This document shows positions 1 to 6,139 of a DNA stretch of 7,128 bases, piece after piece. The translations under genes were made by a program, and so were the position numbers. A model generated the notes under the pieces. It was not told where the DNA came from, searched no databases, and was given only the letters and a program-made list of their open reading frames with translations. The DNA is from Kocuria sp. (GTDB taxonomy: Bacteria; Actinomycetota; Actinomycetes; Actinomycetales; Micrococcaceae). The stretch lies in NCBI GenBank assembly GCA_030453435.1, contig JAKDKI010000117.1:1-7128 (forward strand). The letters are read 5' to 3'. Within the stretch, counting starts at the first letter, position 1. Every line of letters starts with the position of its first letter.

Positions 1-36
1 GCTGCGTTGGTTGGCACAGTTCTCCCCGGTCATCGG

Positions 37-64
37 CGCTTAGATACAAGATGCATGCTAAGCG
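37..64. repeat. Inverted repeat upstream of the regulator gene
   Basis: A perfect 7-bp inverted repeat, CGCTTAG at 37-43 and CTAAGCG at 58-64, is separated by 14 nt that contain the palindrome GCATGC (53-58). It lies about 40 nt upstream of the proposed -35 box of the LacI-family gene. It could be an operator for that gene or for an unseen gene to the left. No T-tract follows, so it is not an obvious terminator. A second short dyad, TTGG-N4-CCAA at 73-84, follows it. I see no gene in 1-141. Function is unknown and chance occurrence is possible. Confidence 0.35.
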
Positions 65-105
65 TGGATGGGTTGGATCACCAATTAAATGGAGTTGTCC
101 GGCCT

Positions 106-134
106 TTGACACCCCCGCGGCGACTCATGACAAT
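106..134 (+). promoter_or_regulatory. Probable sigma-70-type promoter of the LacI-family gene, leaderless
   Basis: TTGACA at 106-111 matches the -35 consensus exactly. A 17-nt spacer (112-128) leads to GACAAT at 129-134, which matches TATAAT at four of six positions, including A2 and T6. The expected transcription start is near 141-142, which coincides with the ATG at 142. No Shine-Dalgarno sequence precedes that ATG, so the transcript would be leaderless, a common arrangement in actinobacteria. The hexamers and spacing are directly visible. The start position and leaderless status are inferred. Confidence 0.55.
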
Positions 135-141
135 CGAGAGT

Positions 142-1179
142 ATGAGCGCAGATCATCGGGACCCACAGGCATCTCCGATCATCGCGCCCACTATTTACGA
201 CGTCGCTCGGCACGCGGGCGTCGCACCCTCCACCGTTTCGCGCACCTTTGCACGCCCCAGCCGGGTTTCGTTCGATACCGCTCAGAAAGTTCGCGCGGCC
301 GCCGAGGAACTGGGTTACCGCGTCAAGTCCGCCAACCGTGCGGGACTGGACGACGAGCGCCGCACCAAGATGATTTCGTTAATGCTCGCGGACATCTCCA
401 ACCCCGTGTTCTTCGAGCTGATTCGCGGCGCGGAGGAAGCGGCGTCGGAGGCCGGGTATCTCGTGCTGCTGAACAACACGCACGAGGACGACCGCGTGGA
501 GCGAAACATCATCGAGCGCACTCTTCCCATGGTGGACGGTGTACTGCTGACGAGTTCTCGCATGTCCGATTCCGCGATCCGCATGATGGCCAAGCAGAAG
601 CCCACGGTGGTGGCCAACCGGGCGGTGAACGGAGTGGCGTCCGTGGTGCCGGACAATGCCCGGGGGATGCGCCGAGCCGCCGAACATCTTGCTTCATGCG
701 GGAGGCGGAATATTCTCTACGCCGCTGGCCCGGAAGCCTCCTGGTCGGACGGTATGCGGTGGCGGGCGCTGCGGGAATCCGCCCTGGAACTTGAGCTGAA
801 AGTCCACCGCATGGGACCGTTCGAACCCACCTCGGCGGGTGGTCGCAGGGCGGCTCAGCATTGGCTCGACCACCGCGCACCCGCGGTCGTCCTCTACAAC
901 GACCTCATGGCCATGGGGTTCCTGCGCGAGCTGCGCCAACACAACGTGCGGATCCCGCAGGACGTGGCCGTGGTGGGTTTCGACAACGTTCAGGAATTGG
1001 ACCTGATCAGCCCGTCACTCAGTTCCGTTGCCGCACCCATGCACGCGATCGGTGCCACGGCCGTGCAGAATCTCCTGGCCATGGTTCGAGGAGCCACGCA
1101 CACGGCGTCGAAACCCGTAGTGGTACCGTCCCGACTGGTCGTCCGCGAATCCAGCGCACTGCCCCTGCTGGGCGGCTGA
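142..1179 (+). CDS. LacI-family transcriptional regulator of the glucuronide locus
   Basis: This is a 345-residue DNA-binding regulator, the usual LacI-family length. The N-terminal helix-turn-helix is at about residues 17-61, with the family core TIYDVARHAGVAPSTVSR. A periplasmic-binding-protein-like effector domain runs from about residue 77 to the end and includes ISNPVFFELIRGAEEA, PEASWSDGMRWR (197-207), YNDLMAMG (252-259) and VAVVGFDNV (275-283). I chose ATG 142 because a promoter at 106-134 would start transcription there. An in-frame ATG at 127 (350 residues) lies inside that promoter, and neither start has a good ribosome binding site. The hinge between the domains is unusual: the common PN pair after GYR is VK, and the stretch to the first beta strand is about two residues longer than usual. 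Genes for glucuronide use follow at once, so it is probably their repressor. The effector (glucuronate, fructuronate or a glucuronide) is a guess. Family assignment is secure. Confidence 0.93.
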   Translation: MSADHRDPQASPIIAPTIYDVARHAGVAPSTVSRTFARPSRVSFDTAQKVRAAAEELGYRVKSANRAGLDDERRTKMISLMLADISNPVFFELIRGAEEAASEAGYLVLLNNTHEDDRVERNIIERTLPMVDGVLLTSSRMSDSAIRMMAKQKPTVVANRAVNGVASVVPDNARGMRRAAEHLASCGRRNILYAAGPEASWSDGMRWRALRESALELELKVHRMGPFEPTSAGGRRAAQHWLDHRAPAVVLYNDLMAMGFLRELRQHNVRIPQDVAVVGFDNVQELDLISPSLSSVAAPMHAIGATAVQNLLAMVRGATHTASKPVVVPSRLVVRESSALPLLGG

Positions 1180-1229
1180 AAAACTCAGCAACTCACGGCA
1201 ACCCATTGCCCGAGCCGGTTTTCGCGGCT
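1175..1229. promoter_or_regulatory. Regulator-uxaC gap with three consecutive inverted repeats; candidate operator at 1197-1210
   Basis: Three perfect 5-bp inverted repeats stand side by side. GCTGA/TCAGC (1175-1179 and 1185-1189) overlaps the regulator stop codon. GGCAA-N4-TTGCC occupies 1197-1210. AGCCG/CGGCT (1213-1217 and 1225-1229) ends next to the uxaC ribosome binding region. None is followed by a T-run, so none looks like an intrinsic terminator, and the regulator may be co-transcribed with uxaC. The 14-bp middle palindrome has the size of a LacI-family operator half-site pair, although its centre is CCCA rather than the CG usual in that family. Its half-site GGCAA recurs upstream of the permease gene (6010-6077). 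I found no clear -35/-10 pair in the gap. An operator role or an RNA-folding role are both possible. Confidence 0.45.
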
Positions 1230-1240
1230 GGGATGGGGGT

Positions 1241-2650
1241 ATGTCAACGTCGATAGCAGCCCACCCTGACCGATTGTTGCCGGCTGACCCGGGCACCCGG
1301 AGCATCGCCCGCAACCTTCTGAAGCAGGTCGAGGACCTGCCGATCGTCTCTCCGCACGGGCACGTGGATGCCCGGATCATCGCGAACAACACCCCGTTCC
1401 CGGATCCCACGGAACTGCTCATCAGCCCGGACCACTACGTGACCCGGTTGCTGCACGCCAACGGCGTGAACCTCTCCGACCTCAACGTGGGCAAGAGCAA
1501 CGGCGCCGACCCGCGTGAGGCCTGGCGGATCTTCTGCCGCAACTGGCACCTCTACGACGGCACGGCTTCCGGCTACTGGCTGCGGTCCGAGTTCGTCAAC
1601 GTGTTCGGCATCGATGACTCCAAGATCAACGAGGCCAACGCTGACGAGATCTACGACCGACTCCAGAAGATCGTGGAGCAGCCCGATTTCCGCCCGCGCG
1701 AACTGTTCGAGAAATTCAAGCTCGAGGTCATGGCCACCACGGACGACCCCCTGGACGATCTCTCCGCCCACGAGCAGATCGCGGCGGACAGTTCCTTCTC
1801 GGGTCGCGTGCTGCCCACCTTTCGCCCGGACGCCTATGTGAAGTTCCACGGCGCCGGCTTCGAGGACAAGGCGCAAAAGCTCATCGACACCGCCGGCGAC
1901 GGTCTCACCGGCTACGAGGGCTACATCCGCGCCATGGAGAACCGCCGCACGTACTTCATCGACCGCGGCGCCGTCTCTGCCGACCACGGCACGCTCAATG
2001 CCAACACCCTCAAGCTGGATCCGGCGGAAGCCGCCCGCTTGTTCGAGAAGGGCCTGCGCGGCGAAGCCACTGTCGAAGAGGCCAACGCGTTCGAGGCCCA
2101 CATGACCTACCAGTTCGCGCGGATGTCCGTGGAGGACGGCCTGGTCATGACCATTCACCCGGGTGTTTACCGTAACCACTCCCCCGAAACGTTCGACAAG
2201 TTCGGTGCGGACACCGGCCACGACATCCCCTTCGCCATGGAGTACACCCGTGGTCTGCAACCGCTGCTCGGGGATTTCGGCAATCGCGAGGACTTCCACT
2301 TCGTCCTGTTCACGATCGACGAGACCGTCTACTCCCGCGAGATCGCGCCGCTGGCCGGCTTCTACCCGTCCGTGTACGTGGGCGCGCCGTGGTGGTTCAT
2401 CGACGAACCGGACGCCATGTTCCGCTGGCGTTCCGCCATCACCGGCACCGCAGGGTTCTCGCGCTCGTCTGGGTTCATCGATGACACCCGCGCGTTCTGC
2501 TCCATCCCGGCCCGGCACGACGCTTCTCGCCGCACCGAGGCCTCCTTCCTGGCCAAGTACGTGGCCGAACACCGCATCAGTGAGGATCGCGCCGCCGAAA
2601 TCATCGTGGATCTCGTCGACGCCGCTCCCATAAGGGTTTTCAAGCTGTGA
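1241..2650 (+). CDS. uxaC: Uronate isomerase (glucuronate isomerase)
   Basis: This cytoplasmic enzyme interconverts D-glucuronate and D-fructuronate (and D-galacturonate and D-tagaturonate), the first step after glucuronide hydrolysis. Its 469 residues match the usual family length of about 470. The fold is an amidohydrolase-type TIM barrel. Visible family signatures are the metal-site H-x-H in SPHGHVD (His39, His41), the TTDDP segment (166-170), the ADHG segment (His249), GAPWWFIDEP (381-390), and the C-terminal ARHDASRR segment (424-431). The start is ATG 1241, preceded by a G-rich stretch (GGGATGG at 1230-1236) that can act as ribosome binding site. The gene follows the regulator by 61 nt and overlaps the next gene by 4 nt, so it probably heads or continues an operon. 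With glucuronidase next door, glucuronate is the likely substrate. A long reading frame on the opposite strand is a shadow. Assignment is firm. Confidence 0.95.
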   Translation: MSTSIAAHPDRLLPADPGTRSIARNLLKQVEDLPIVSPHGHVDARIIANNTPFPDPTELLISPDHYVTRLLHANGVNLSDLNVGKSNGADPREAWRIFCRNWHLYDGTASGYWLRSEFVNVFGIDDSKINEANADEIYDRLQKIVEQPDFRPRELFEKFKLEVMATTDDPLDDLSAHEQIAADSSFSGRVLPTFRPDAYVKFHGAGFEDKAQKLIDTAGDGLTGYEGYIRAMENRRTYFIDRGAVSADHGTLNANTLKLDPAEAARLFEKGLRGEATVEEANAFEAHMTYQFARMSVEDGLVMTIHPGVYRNHSPETFDKFGADTGHDIPFAMEYTRGLQPLLGDFGNREDFHFVLFTIDETVYSREIAPLAGFYPSVYVGAPWWFIDEPDAMFRWRSAITGTAGFSRSSGFIDDTRAFCSIPARHDASRRTEASFLAKYVAEHRISEDRAAEIIVDLVDAAPIRVFKL

Positions 2651-4068
2651 CCACCTCAAACACCACCGAACCGCGCCCCTTCAACCGCAGCACGGTGGAC
2701 GTGCCCCCGGCCCCGCAGCCGCGCCTGGTCCACATTGGCCTGGGCGCCTTCCACCGCGCGCACCAGCTCTGGTACACCCAGCATTCCGAGGACGACGCCG
2801 CTCACCCCCAATGGGGCTACGCCTCCTTCTCGGGGCGCTCGGCAGATCTCGCTAATGCCCTGCAATCCCAGGACGGGCTCTACACGCTGGTGGAACGCGG
2901 CCCCGACAGTGACGAGTACGAGGTGATCAACGGCATCGTCGAGGCCCACCCCGCCGAGAACGTGTCCCGGCTGTGGGAACTGCTGGCCGCGCCGAGCACC
3001 GCAGTGCTGACCATTACCGTGACCGAAGCCGCCTACAACCTGGGCGAAGGCCTCGCCTTCGACCCCGAGCAGTCCGCTGTGGCCGCCGACCTGGAGACGC
3101 TCAAGGCTGCCATCGACGGCGCGTTCGGCCTCTCCGAGGCGGGCGTCCCGGCCACGATGGCCGGCAAGGTGGTCGTAGGACTGGCCGAGCGACGTCGTCA
3201 GGACGCCGGTGGCCTGGCCGTGGTCTCGTGCGACAACTTGTCCGCCAACGACTTGGCCGCGCACAACGCGATCCAGGGACTGGCCGCCGCCGTTGACCCG
3301 GAGTTAGGTGCGTGGGTCGAGGAGAACGTGTCCTTCGTGGCCACCTCGATCGACCGCATCACCCCGCGTACCGAGGATTCGGTGCTGGCGGACGTGGCTC
3401 GGGAAACCGGCTACACGGACCAGGTGCCCGTGGTGACGGAACCGTTCCGCAGCTGGGTGCTGCAGGGCGAGTTCCCCGCGGGCCGCCCGGACTGGGAGAA
3501 GGCCGGGGCGGAGTTCGTGGCGGACATCGAACCCTTCGAGCGACGCAAACTGTGGCTGCTCAACGGCTCGCACTCGCTCATGGCCTACGCCGGGCAGCTG
3601 CGCGGGCACGCCACCGTGGCCGAGGCCATCGGCGACCCCGTGTGCCGGATGTGGGTGGAGGAATTCTGGGACGAAGTAGCCCAGCACCTCACTACGCCGG
3701 GACTCGACGTCCCCGACTACCGCGACGCATTGCTGGACCGGTTCTCCAATCCGCGGATCGCGCACAACCTGGCGCAGATCGCGATGGACGGCTCCACCAA
3801 GCTGCAGATGCGCGCCGTGCCGGTGCTCAAGGCTGAACGACAGGCCGGTCGCGCCGGAACCGCCGCGGCCCGGGCCATAGCGGCATGGATCGCCTACCTC
3901 GATGGCCGCACGGAGGTGTCCGACGCGCGTTCCGAACTCGTGTTGGAGGCGAACCCGAAGCCCGTGGATGAGCGAGTTCGCGCGCTCATCGCCGTACTGG
4001 ATGCGGAACTCGCGCAGCAGGAGGACGTGGTGGATCAGATCAACGAACTCGTCGACTCACTGAAGTAA
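2647..4068 (+). CDS. uxuB: Fructuronate reductase (mannitol dehydrogenase family)
   Basis: This NAD(H)-dependent oxidoreductase most likely reduces D-fructuronate to D-mannonate in the cytoplasm. It has 473 residues, within the family's range. The N-terminal Rossmann domain carries HIGLGAFHRAHQ (29-40), then SCDNLSAND (194-202), SIDRITPRT (234-242) and TEPFRSWVLQGEF (264-276). The C-terminal helical domain holds the catalytic pattern KLWLLNGSH, with Lys301, Asn306 and His309 at the spacing known for the polyol dehydrogenase Lys-Asn-His set. The start is GTG 2647, overlapping the uxaC stop as GTGA. AAGGG at 2632-2636, 10 nt upstream, is a suitable ribosome binding site inside uxaC, so translation is probably coupled. 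Family membership is certain. Substrate is inferred from neighbours: tagaturonate reductase (UxaB) or mannitol dehydrogenase are relatives, but the adjacent glucuronidase and isomerase favour fructuronate. Confidence 0.88.
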   Translation: MTTSNTTEPRPFNRSTVDVPPAPQPRLVHIGLGAFHRAHQLWYTQHSEDDAAHPQWGYASFSGRSADLANALQSQDGLYTLVERGPDSDEYEVINGIVEAHPAENVSRLWELLAAPSTAVLTITVTEAAYNLGEGLAFDPEQSAVAADLETLKAAIDGAFGLSEAGVPATMAGKVVVGLAERRRQDAGGLAVVSCDNLSANDLAAHNAIQGLAAAVDPELGAWVEENVSFVATSIDRITPRTEDSVLADVARETGYTDQVPVVTEPFRSWVLQGEFPAGRPDWEKAGAEFVADIEPFERRKLWLLNGSHSLMAYAGQLRGHATVAEAIGDPVCRMWVEEFWDEVAQHLTTPGLDVPDYRDALLDRFSNPRIAHNLAQIAMDGSTKLQMRAVPVLKAERQAGRAGTAAARAIAAWIAYLDGRTEVSDARSELVLEANPKPVDERVRALIAVLDAELAQQEDVVDQINELVDSLK

Positions 4069-4078
4069 GCAATTCCTC

Positions 4079-4091
4079 GCCTGGACCAGGC
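4079..4091. repeat. 13-nt palindrome in the uxuB-uidA gap
   Basis: GCCTGGACCAGGC is a perfect palindrome around a central A, able to form a 5-bp stem with a 3-nt loop in RNA. It occupies the 41-nt gap between the uxuB stop (4068) and the uidA start (4110), just before the uidA ribosome binding site. No T-tract follows, so it should not terminate strongly. It might be a regulator site, an mRNA-processing hairpin, or chance. Confidence 0.35.
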
Positions 4092-4109
4092 AAGAGAAAG
4101 GACGACACT

Positions 4110-5900
4110 ATGTTGCGACCGCAGAATTCCCCCACTCGAGAAATGGTCAATTTGGACGGGACCTGGCGCCTTGCCGTGGATTGGGACCGCACGGGCTTGA
4201 CCGACAACTGGCAGAACCGCCCCCTCAGTGGCCGGCTGGAGGCCCCGGTACCCGGGTCCATCAATGATTTATTCCATGACGAGCGAATCCGTGATCACGT
4301 GGGCTTCTACTGGTACCAACGTGAAGTGCGGGTGCCTCGGGGCTGGGACGGAGAGCGAATTTTCATTCGTTTGGAATCAGCTACCCACGAGGGCTTGGTT
4401 TTCGTGAACGGCACCAAGGTGGCAGAGCACTCGGGCGGTTACATGCCGTTCGAAGCTGACATTACGGATTATGTGACCGCGGGCGAGACCTTCCGTCTAA
4501 CTGTGGCGGTGAACAATGAATTGACCAATTCGTCCATCCCCCCGGGAGAAATTATTGAGTTGGACGATGGCCGACGTCAGCAGGAGTACAAGCACGATTT
4601 CTACAACTACGCAGGACTTCATCGCTCCGTGTGGTTGTACTCGGTCCCCGGGGTTCGGGTTGACGATGTCACGGTCACCACGGATTACCAAGGCAACACC
4701 GGGCACGTGGATTACTCTGTCGTGGTCGCGGGCACTTCAGATGCCGATGTGCGGGTCAAGATCGTGGACGAAGCAGGTACCCAGGTTGCCGAAGCCACCG
4801 GGGATTCCGGCTCTGTGGACATTCCTGACGTGACTCTGTGGCGGCCGGGCGCGGGCTACTTGTACGAGCTGGTCGTCGAGGTTTCACAGAACGGTGAGCT
4901 CAAAGACTCGTTCACCCAAAGATTCGGCGTGCGAACGATTGCTGTGGAGGGAAAGCAATTTCTCATCAACGGTGAACCGTTCTATTTCACCGGTTTCGGT
5001 ATGCACGAGGACCACGAGACTCTTGGTAAGGGCCATTCCGATGCCCACATGATTCAGGACTTTCAGCTGCTCGAATGGATCAATGCCAACTCGTTGCGCA
5101 CCTCCCACTATCCCTACAGTGAAGACATCATGGATTACTGCGACCGACACGGCGTAGTAGTGATTGATGAGACTGCCGCTGTGGGCCTGAACTGGGCCAT
5201 CGCCGGAGGCATCATGGGCGGAACAGCGGGTGGCACCTACGAAAAGGGCCACATCGATGATTCCACCCAAGCCACTCACAAGGAGGCAATCCGGGAACTT
5301 GTCGACCGGGACAAGAACCGGCCTTCTGTCGTGCTGTGGTCCATTGCTAACGAGCCCGACACGGCTGTCGATGGCGCTCGACCCTACTTCGAGCCGCTGG
5401 TAGAGCTGACCCGCGCCTTGGACCCGTCACGCCCTGTGGGGTTCGTGAACGTGATGATGGCACCCGCCGATCAGTGCACGATCTCCGATCTCTTCGACGT
5501 GCTGATGCTCAACCGCTATTACGGGTGGTACTTCCAGACAGGCGACCTACAAAGTGCCGAAAAGTCATTGGAGCAAGAGCTGCGACTTTGGGACGAAAAA
5601 TTCGGCAAGCCGACCATCATGACCGAATATGGTGCCGATACTGTCGCAGGCATGCACTCGATTTATAGCCAGCCCTTCACCGAGGACTACCAGGTTGCAT
5701 TCCTGGATATGTACCACCGTGTTTTCGACCGAGTGGAATGCATGATCGGTGAGCACGTGTGGAATTTCGCGGACTTCCAGACGAAGTACGGCTACGCCCG
5801 TGTGGACGGCAACAAAAAGGGCGCTTTCACTCGTGATCGTCGCCCCAAGGCTGGCGCCAGGGCCCTCAGGCAGCGTTGGGCGGATAAGCTCGGGCGCTGA
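4110..5900 (+). CDS. uidA: Beta-glucuronidase, glycoside hydrolase family 2
   Basis: This retaining enzyme hydrolyses beta-D-glucuronides to D-glucuronate and an aglycone. Its 596 residues align by eye with E. coli UidA almost end to end. The N-terminal sugar-binding domain (about 1-180) begins MLRPQNSPTREMVNLDGTW, an immunoglobulin-like domain spans about 182-275, and the TIM barrel runs from about 277. The acid/base is Glu415 in SIANEPDT and the nucleophile is Glu506 in MTEYGAD. Asn568 and Lys570 in GNKKG form the N-x-K pair that recognises the glucuronate carboxylate, separating it from galactosidases. Asp163 and Tyr470/Tyr474 (LNRYYGWY) are also conserved. No signal peptide is visible, so it is cytoplasmic. 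The start ATG 4110 has GAAAGGA (4096-4102) 7 nt upstream. The loop at about 362-383 is glycine-rich and unlike E. coli's. GC content is lower than in uxaC and uxuB. It is the last gene before a terminator. Confidence 0.97.
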   Translation: MLRPQNSPTREMVNLDGTWRLAVDWDRTGLTDNWQNRPLSGRLEAPVPGSINDLFHDERIRDHVGFYWYQREVRVPRGWDGERIFIRLESATHEGLVFVNGTKVAEHSGGYMPFEADITDYVTAGETFRLTVAVNNELTNSSIPPGEIIELDDGRRQQEYKHDFYNYAGLHRSVWLYSVPGVRVDDVTVTTDYQGNTGHVDYSVVVAGTSDADVRVKIVDEAGTQVAEATGDSGSVDIPDVTLWRPGAGYLYELVVEVSQNGELKDSFTQRFGVRTIAVEGKQFLINGEPFYFTGFGMHEDHETLGKGHSDAHMIQDFQLLEWINANSLRTSHYPYSEDIMDYCDRHGVVVIDETAAVGLNWAIAGGIMGGTAGGTYEKGHIDDSTQATHKEAIRELVDRDKNRPSVVLWSIANEPDTAVDGARPYFEPLVELTRALDPSRPVGFVNVMMAPADQCTISDLFDVLMLNRYYGWYFQTGDLQSAEKSLEQELRLWDEKFGKPTIMTEYGADTVAGMHSIYSQPFTEDYQVAFLDMYHRVFDRVECMIGEHVWNFADFQTKYGYARVDGNKKGAFTRDRRPKAGARALRQRWADKLGR

Positions 5901-5909
5901 CTTAGCGAC

Positions 5910-5959
5910 CACCCCGTGGAGTGGGACCCCGTTGGGAATCCCGCGGCACGGGGTGTTTT
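5910..5959 (+). terminator. Probable intrinsic terminator after uidA
   Basis: CACCCCGTG (5910-5918) is fully complementary to CACGGGGTG (5947-5955), giving a GC-rich 9-bp stem that starts 10 nt after the uidA stop. The loop is 28 nt and can hold a small GGGA/TCCC stem (5923-5926 with 5939-5942). TTTT (5956-5959) follows directly, with a second TTTT at 5966-5969. A second copy of the left arm, ACCCCGT at 5926-5932, can pair with the same right arm to make a tighter 7-bp hairpin. Either fold fits rho-independent termination and separates the uxaC-uxuB-uidA unit from the permease gene. Confidence 0.72.
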
Positions 5960-6009
5960 GTGTCCTTTTCGCCCTAGTCATTGGGATAACAAGCCGAGTC
6001 CGGTGGCCC

Positions 6010-6085
6010 CGTTGGCAATACATGGCAACGAGGCGAATGTCAGGGGGGATCCAAGGAAACTCATGAGCACTTGGCAATGACGCCA
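6010..6085. promoter_or_regulatory. Candidate operator/promoter region of the permease gene with repeated TGGCAA sites
   Basis: This part of the 239-nt gap before the permease holds an imperfect 21-bp palindrome at 6010-6030, CGTTGgCA-N5-TGgCAACG, with seven of ten positions paired in each half. TGGCAA occurs three times: 6013-6018, 6023-6028 (exactly 10 bp, one helical turn, apart) and 6072-6077. The third sits in another dyad, TGGC-N6-GCCA (6072-6085). CGTTGGC appears at 6010-6016 and again at 6104-6110. A weak promoter guess is TTGGCA (6012-6017), 17 nt, GAATGT (6035-6040). It would overlap the palindrome, fitting repression, but the -10 is poor. The terminator upstream means the permease needs a promoter here. 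The operator role is inferred. Confidence 0.42.
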
Positions 6086-6139
6086 GTCACAGTCTTTGAA
6101 AATCGTTGGCTGTGGCATGACCCGTCGGAGGATTACCCC

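Noticed and set aside
7..141. N-terminal extension of the regulator from the TTG at 7
   Set aside because: The added residues match no LacI-family N-terminus, there is no ribosome binding site, and the stretch contains the inverted repeat and promoter.
1244..2659. Long open frame of 471 codons on the minus strand opposite uxaC
   Set aside because: It mirrors uxaC almost exactly, its translation shows no recognisable domain and is rich in Val, Gly, Arg and His as expected from the complement of GC-rich codons. uxaC itself has clear family motifs.
2656..3264. Minus-strand open frame of 202 codons opposite uxuB
   Set aside because: This is a shadow frame in GC-rich coding sequence. It has no motif or ribosome binding site, and uxuB motifs run through the whole stretch.
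5958..5990. Possible promoter TTGTGT (5958-5963) with GATAAC (5985-5990) for the permease
   Set aside because: The spacer would be 21 nt, too long, and the -35 lies in the terminator T-tract.
5749..6066. Plus-strand open frame of 105 codons overlapping the uidA end
   Set aside because: It is out of frame with uidA, mostly inside it, and reads through the terminator. No domain is visible.
5565..6077. Minus-strand open frame of 170 codons spanning the end of uidA and the following gap
   Set aside because: It is antisense to the conserved uidA C-terminus and crosses the terminator hairpin. No recognisable protein features are present.
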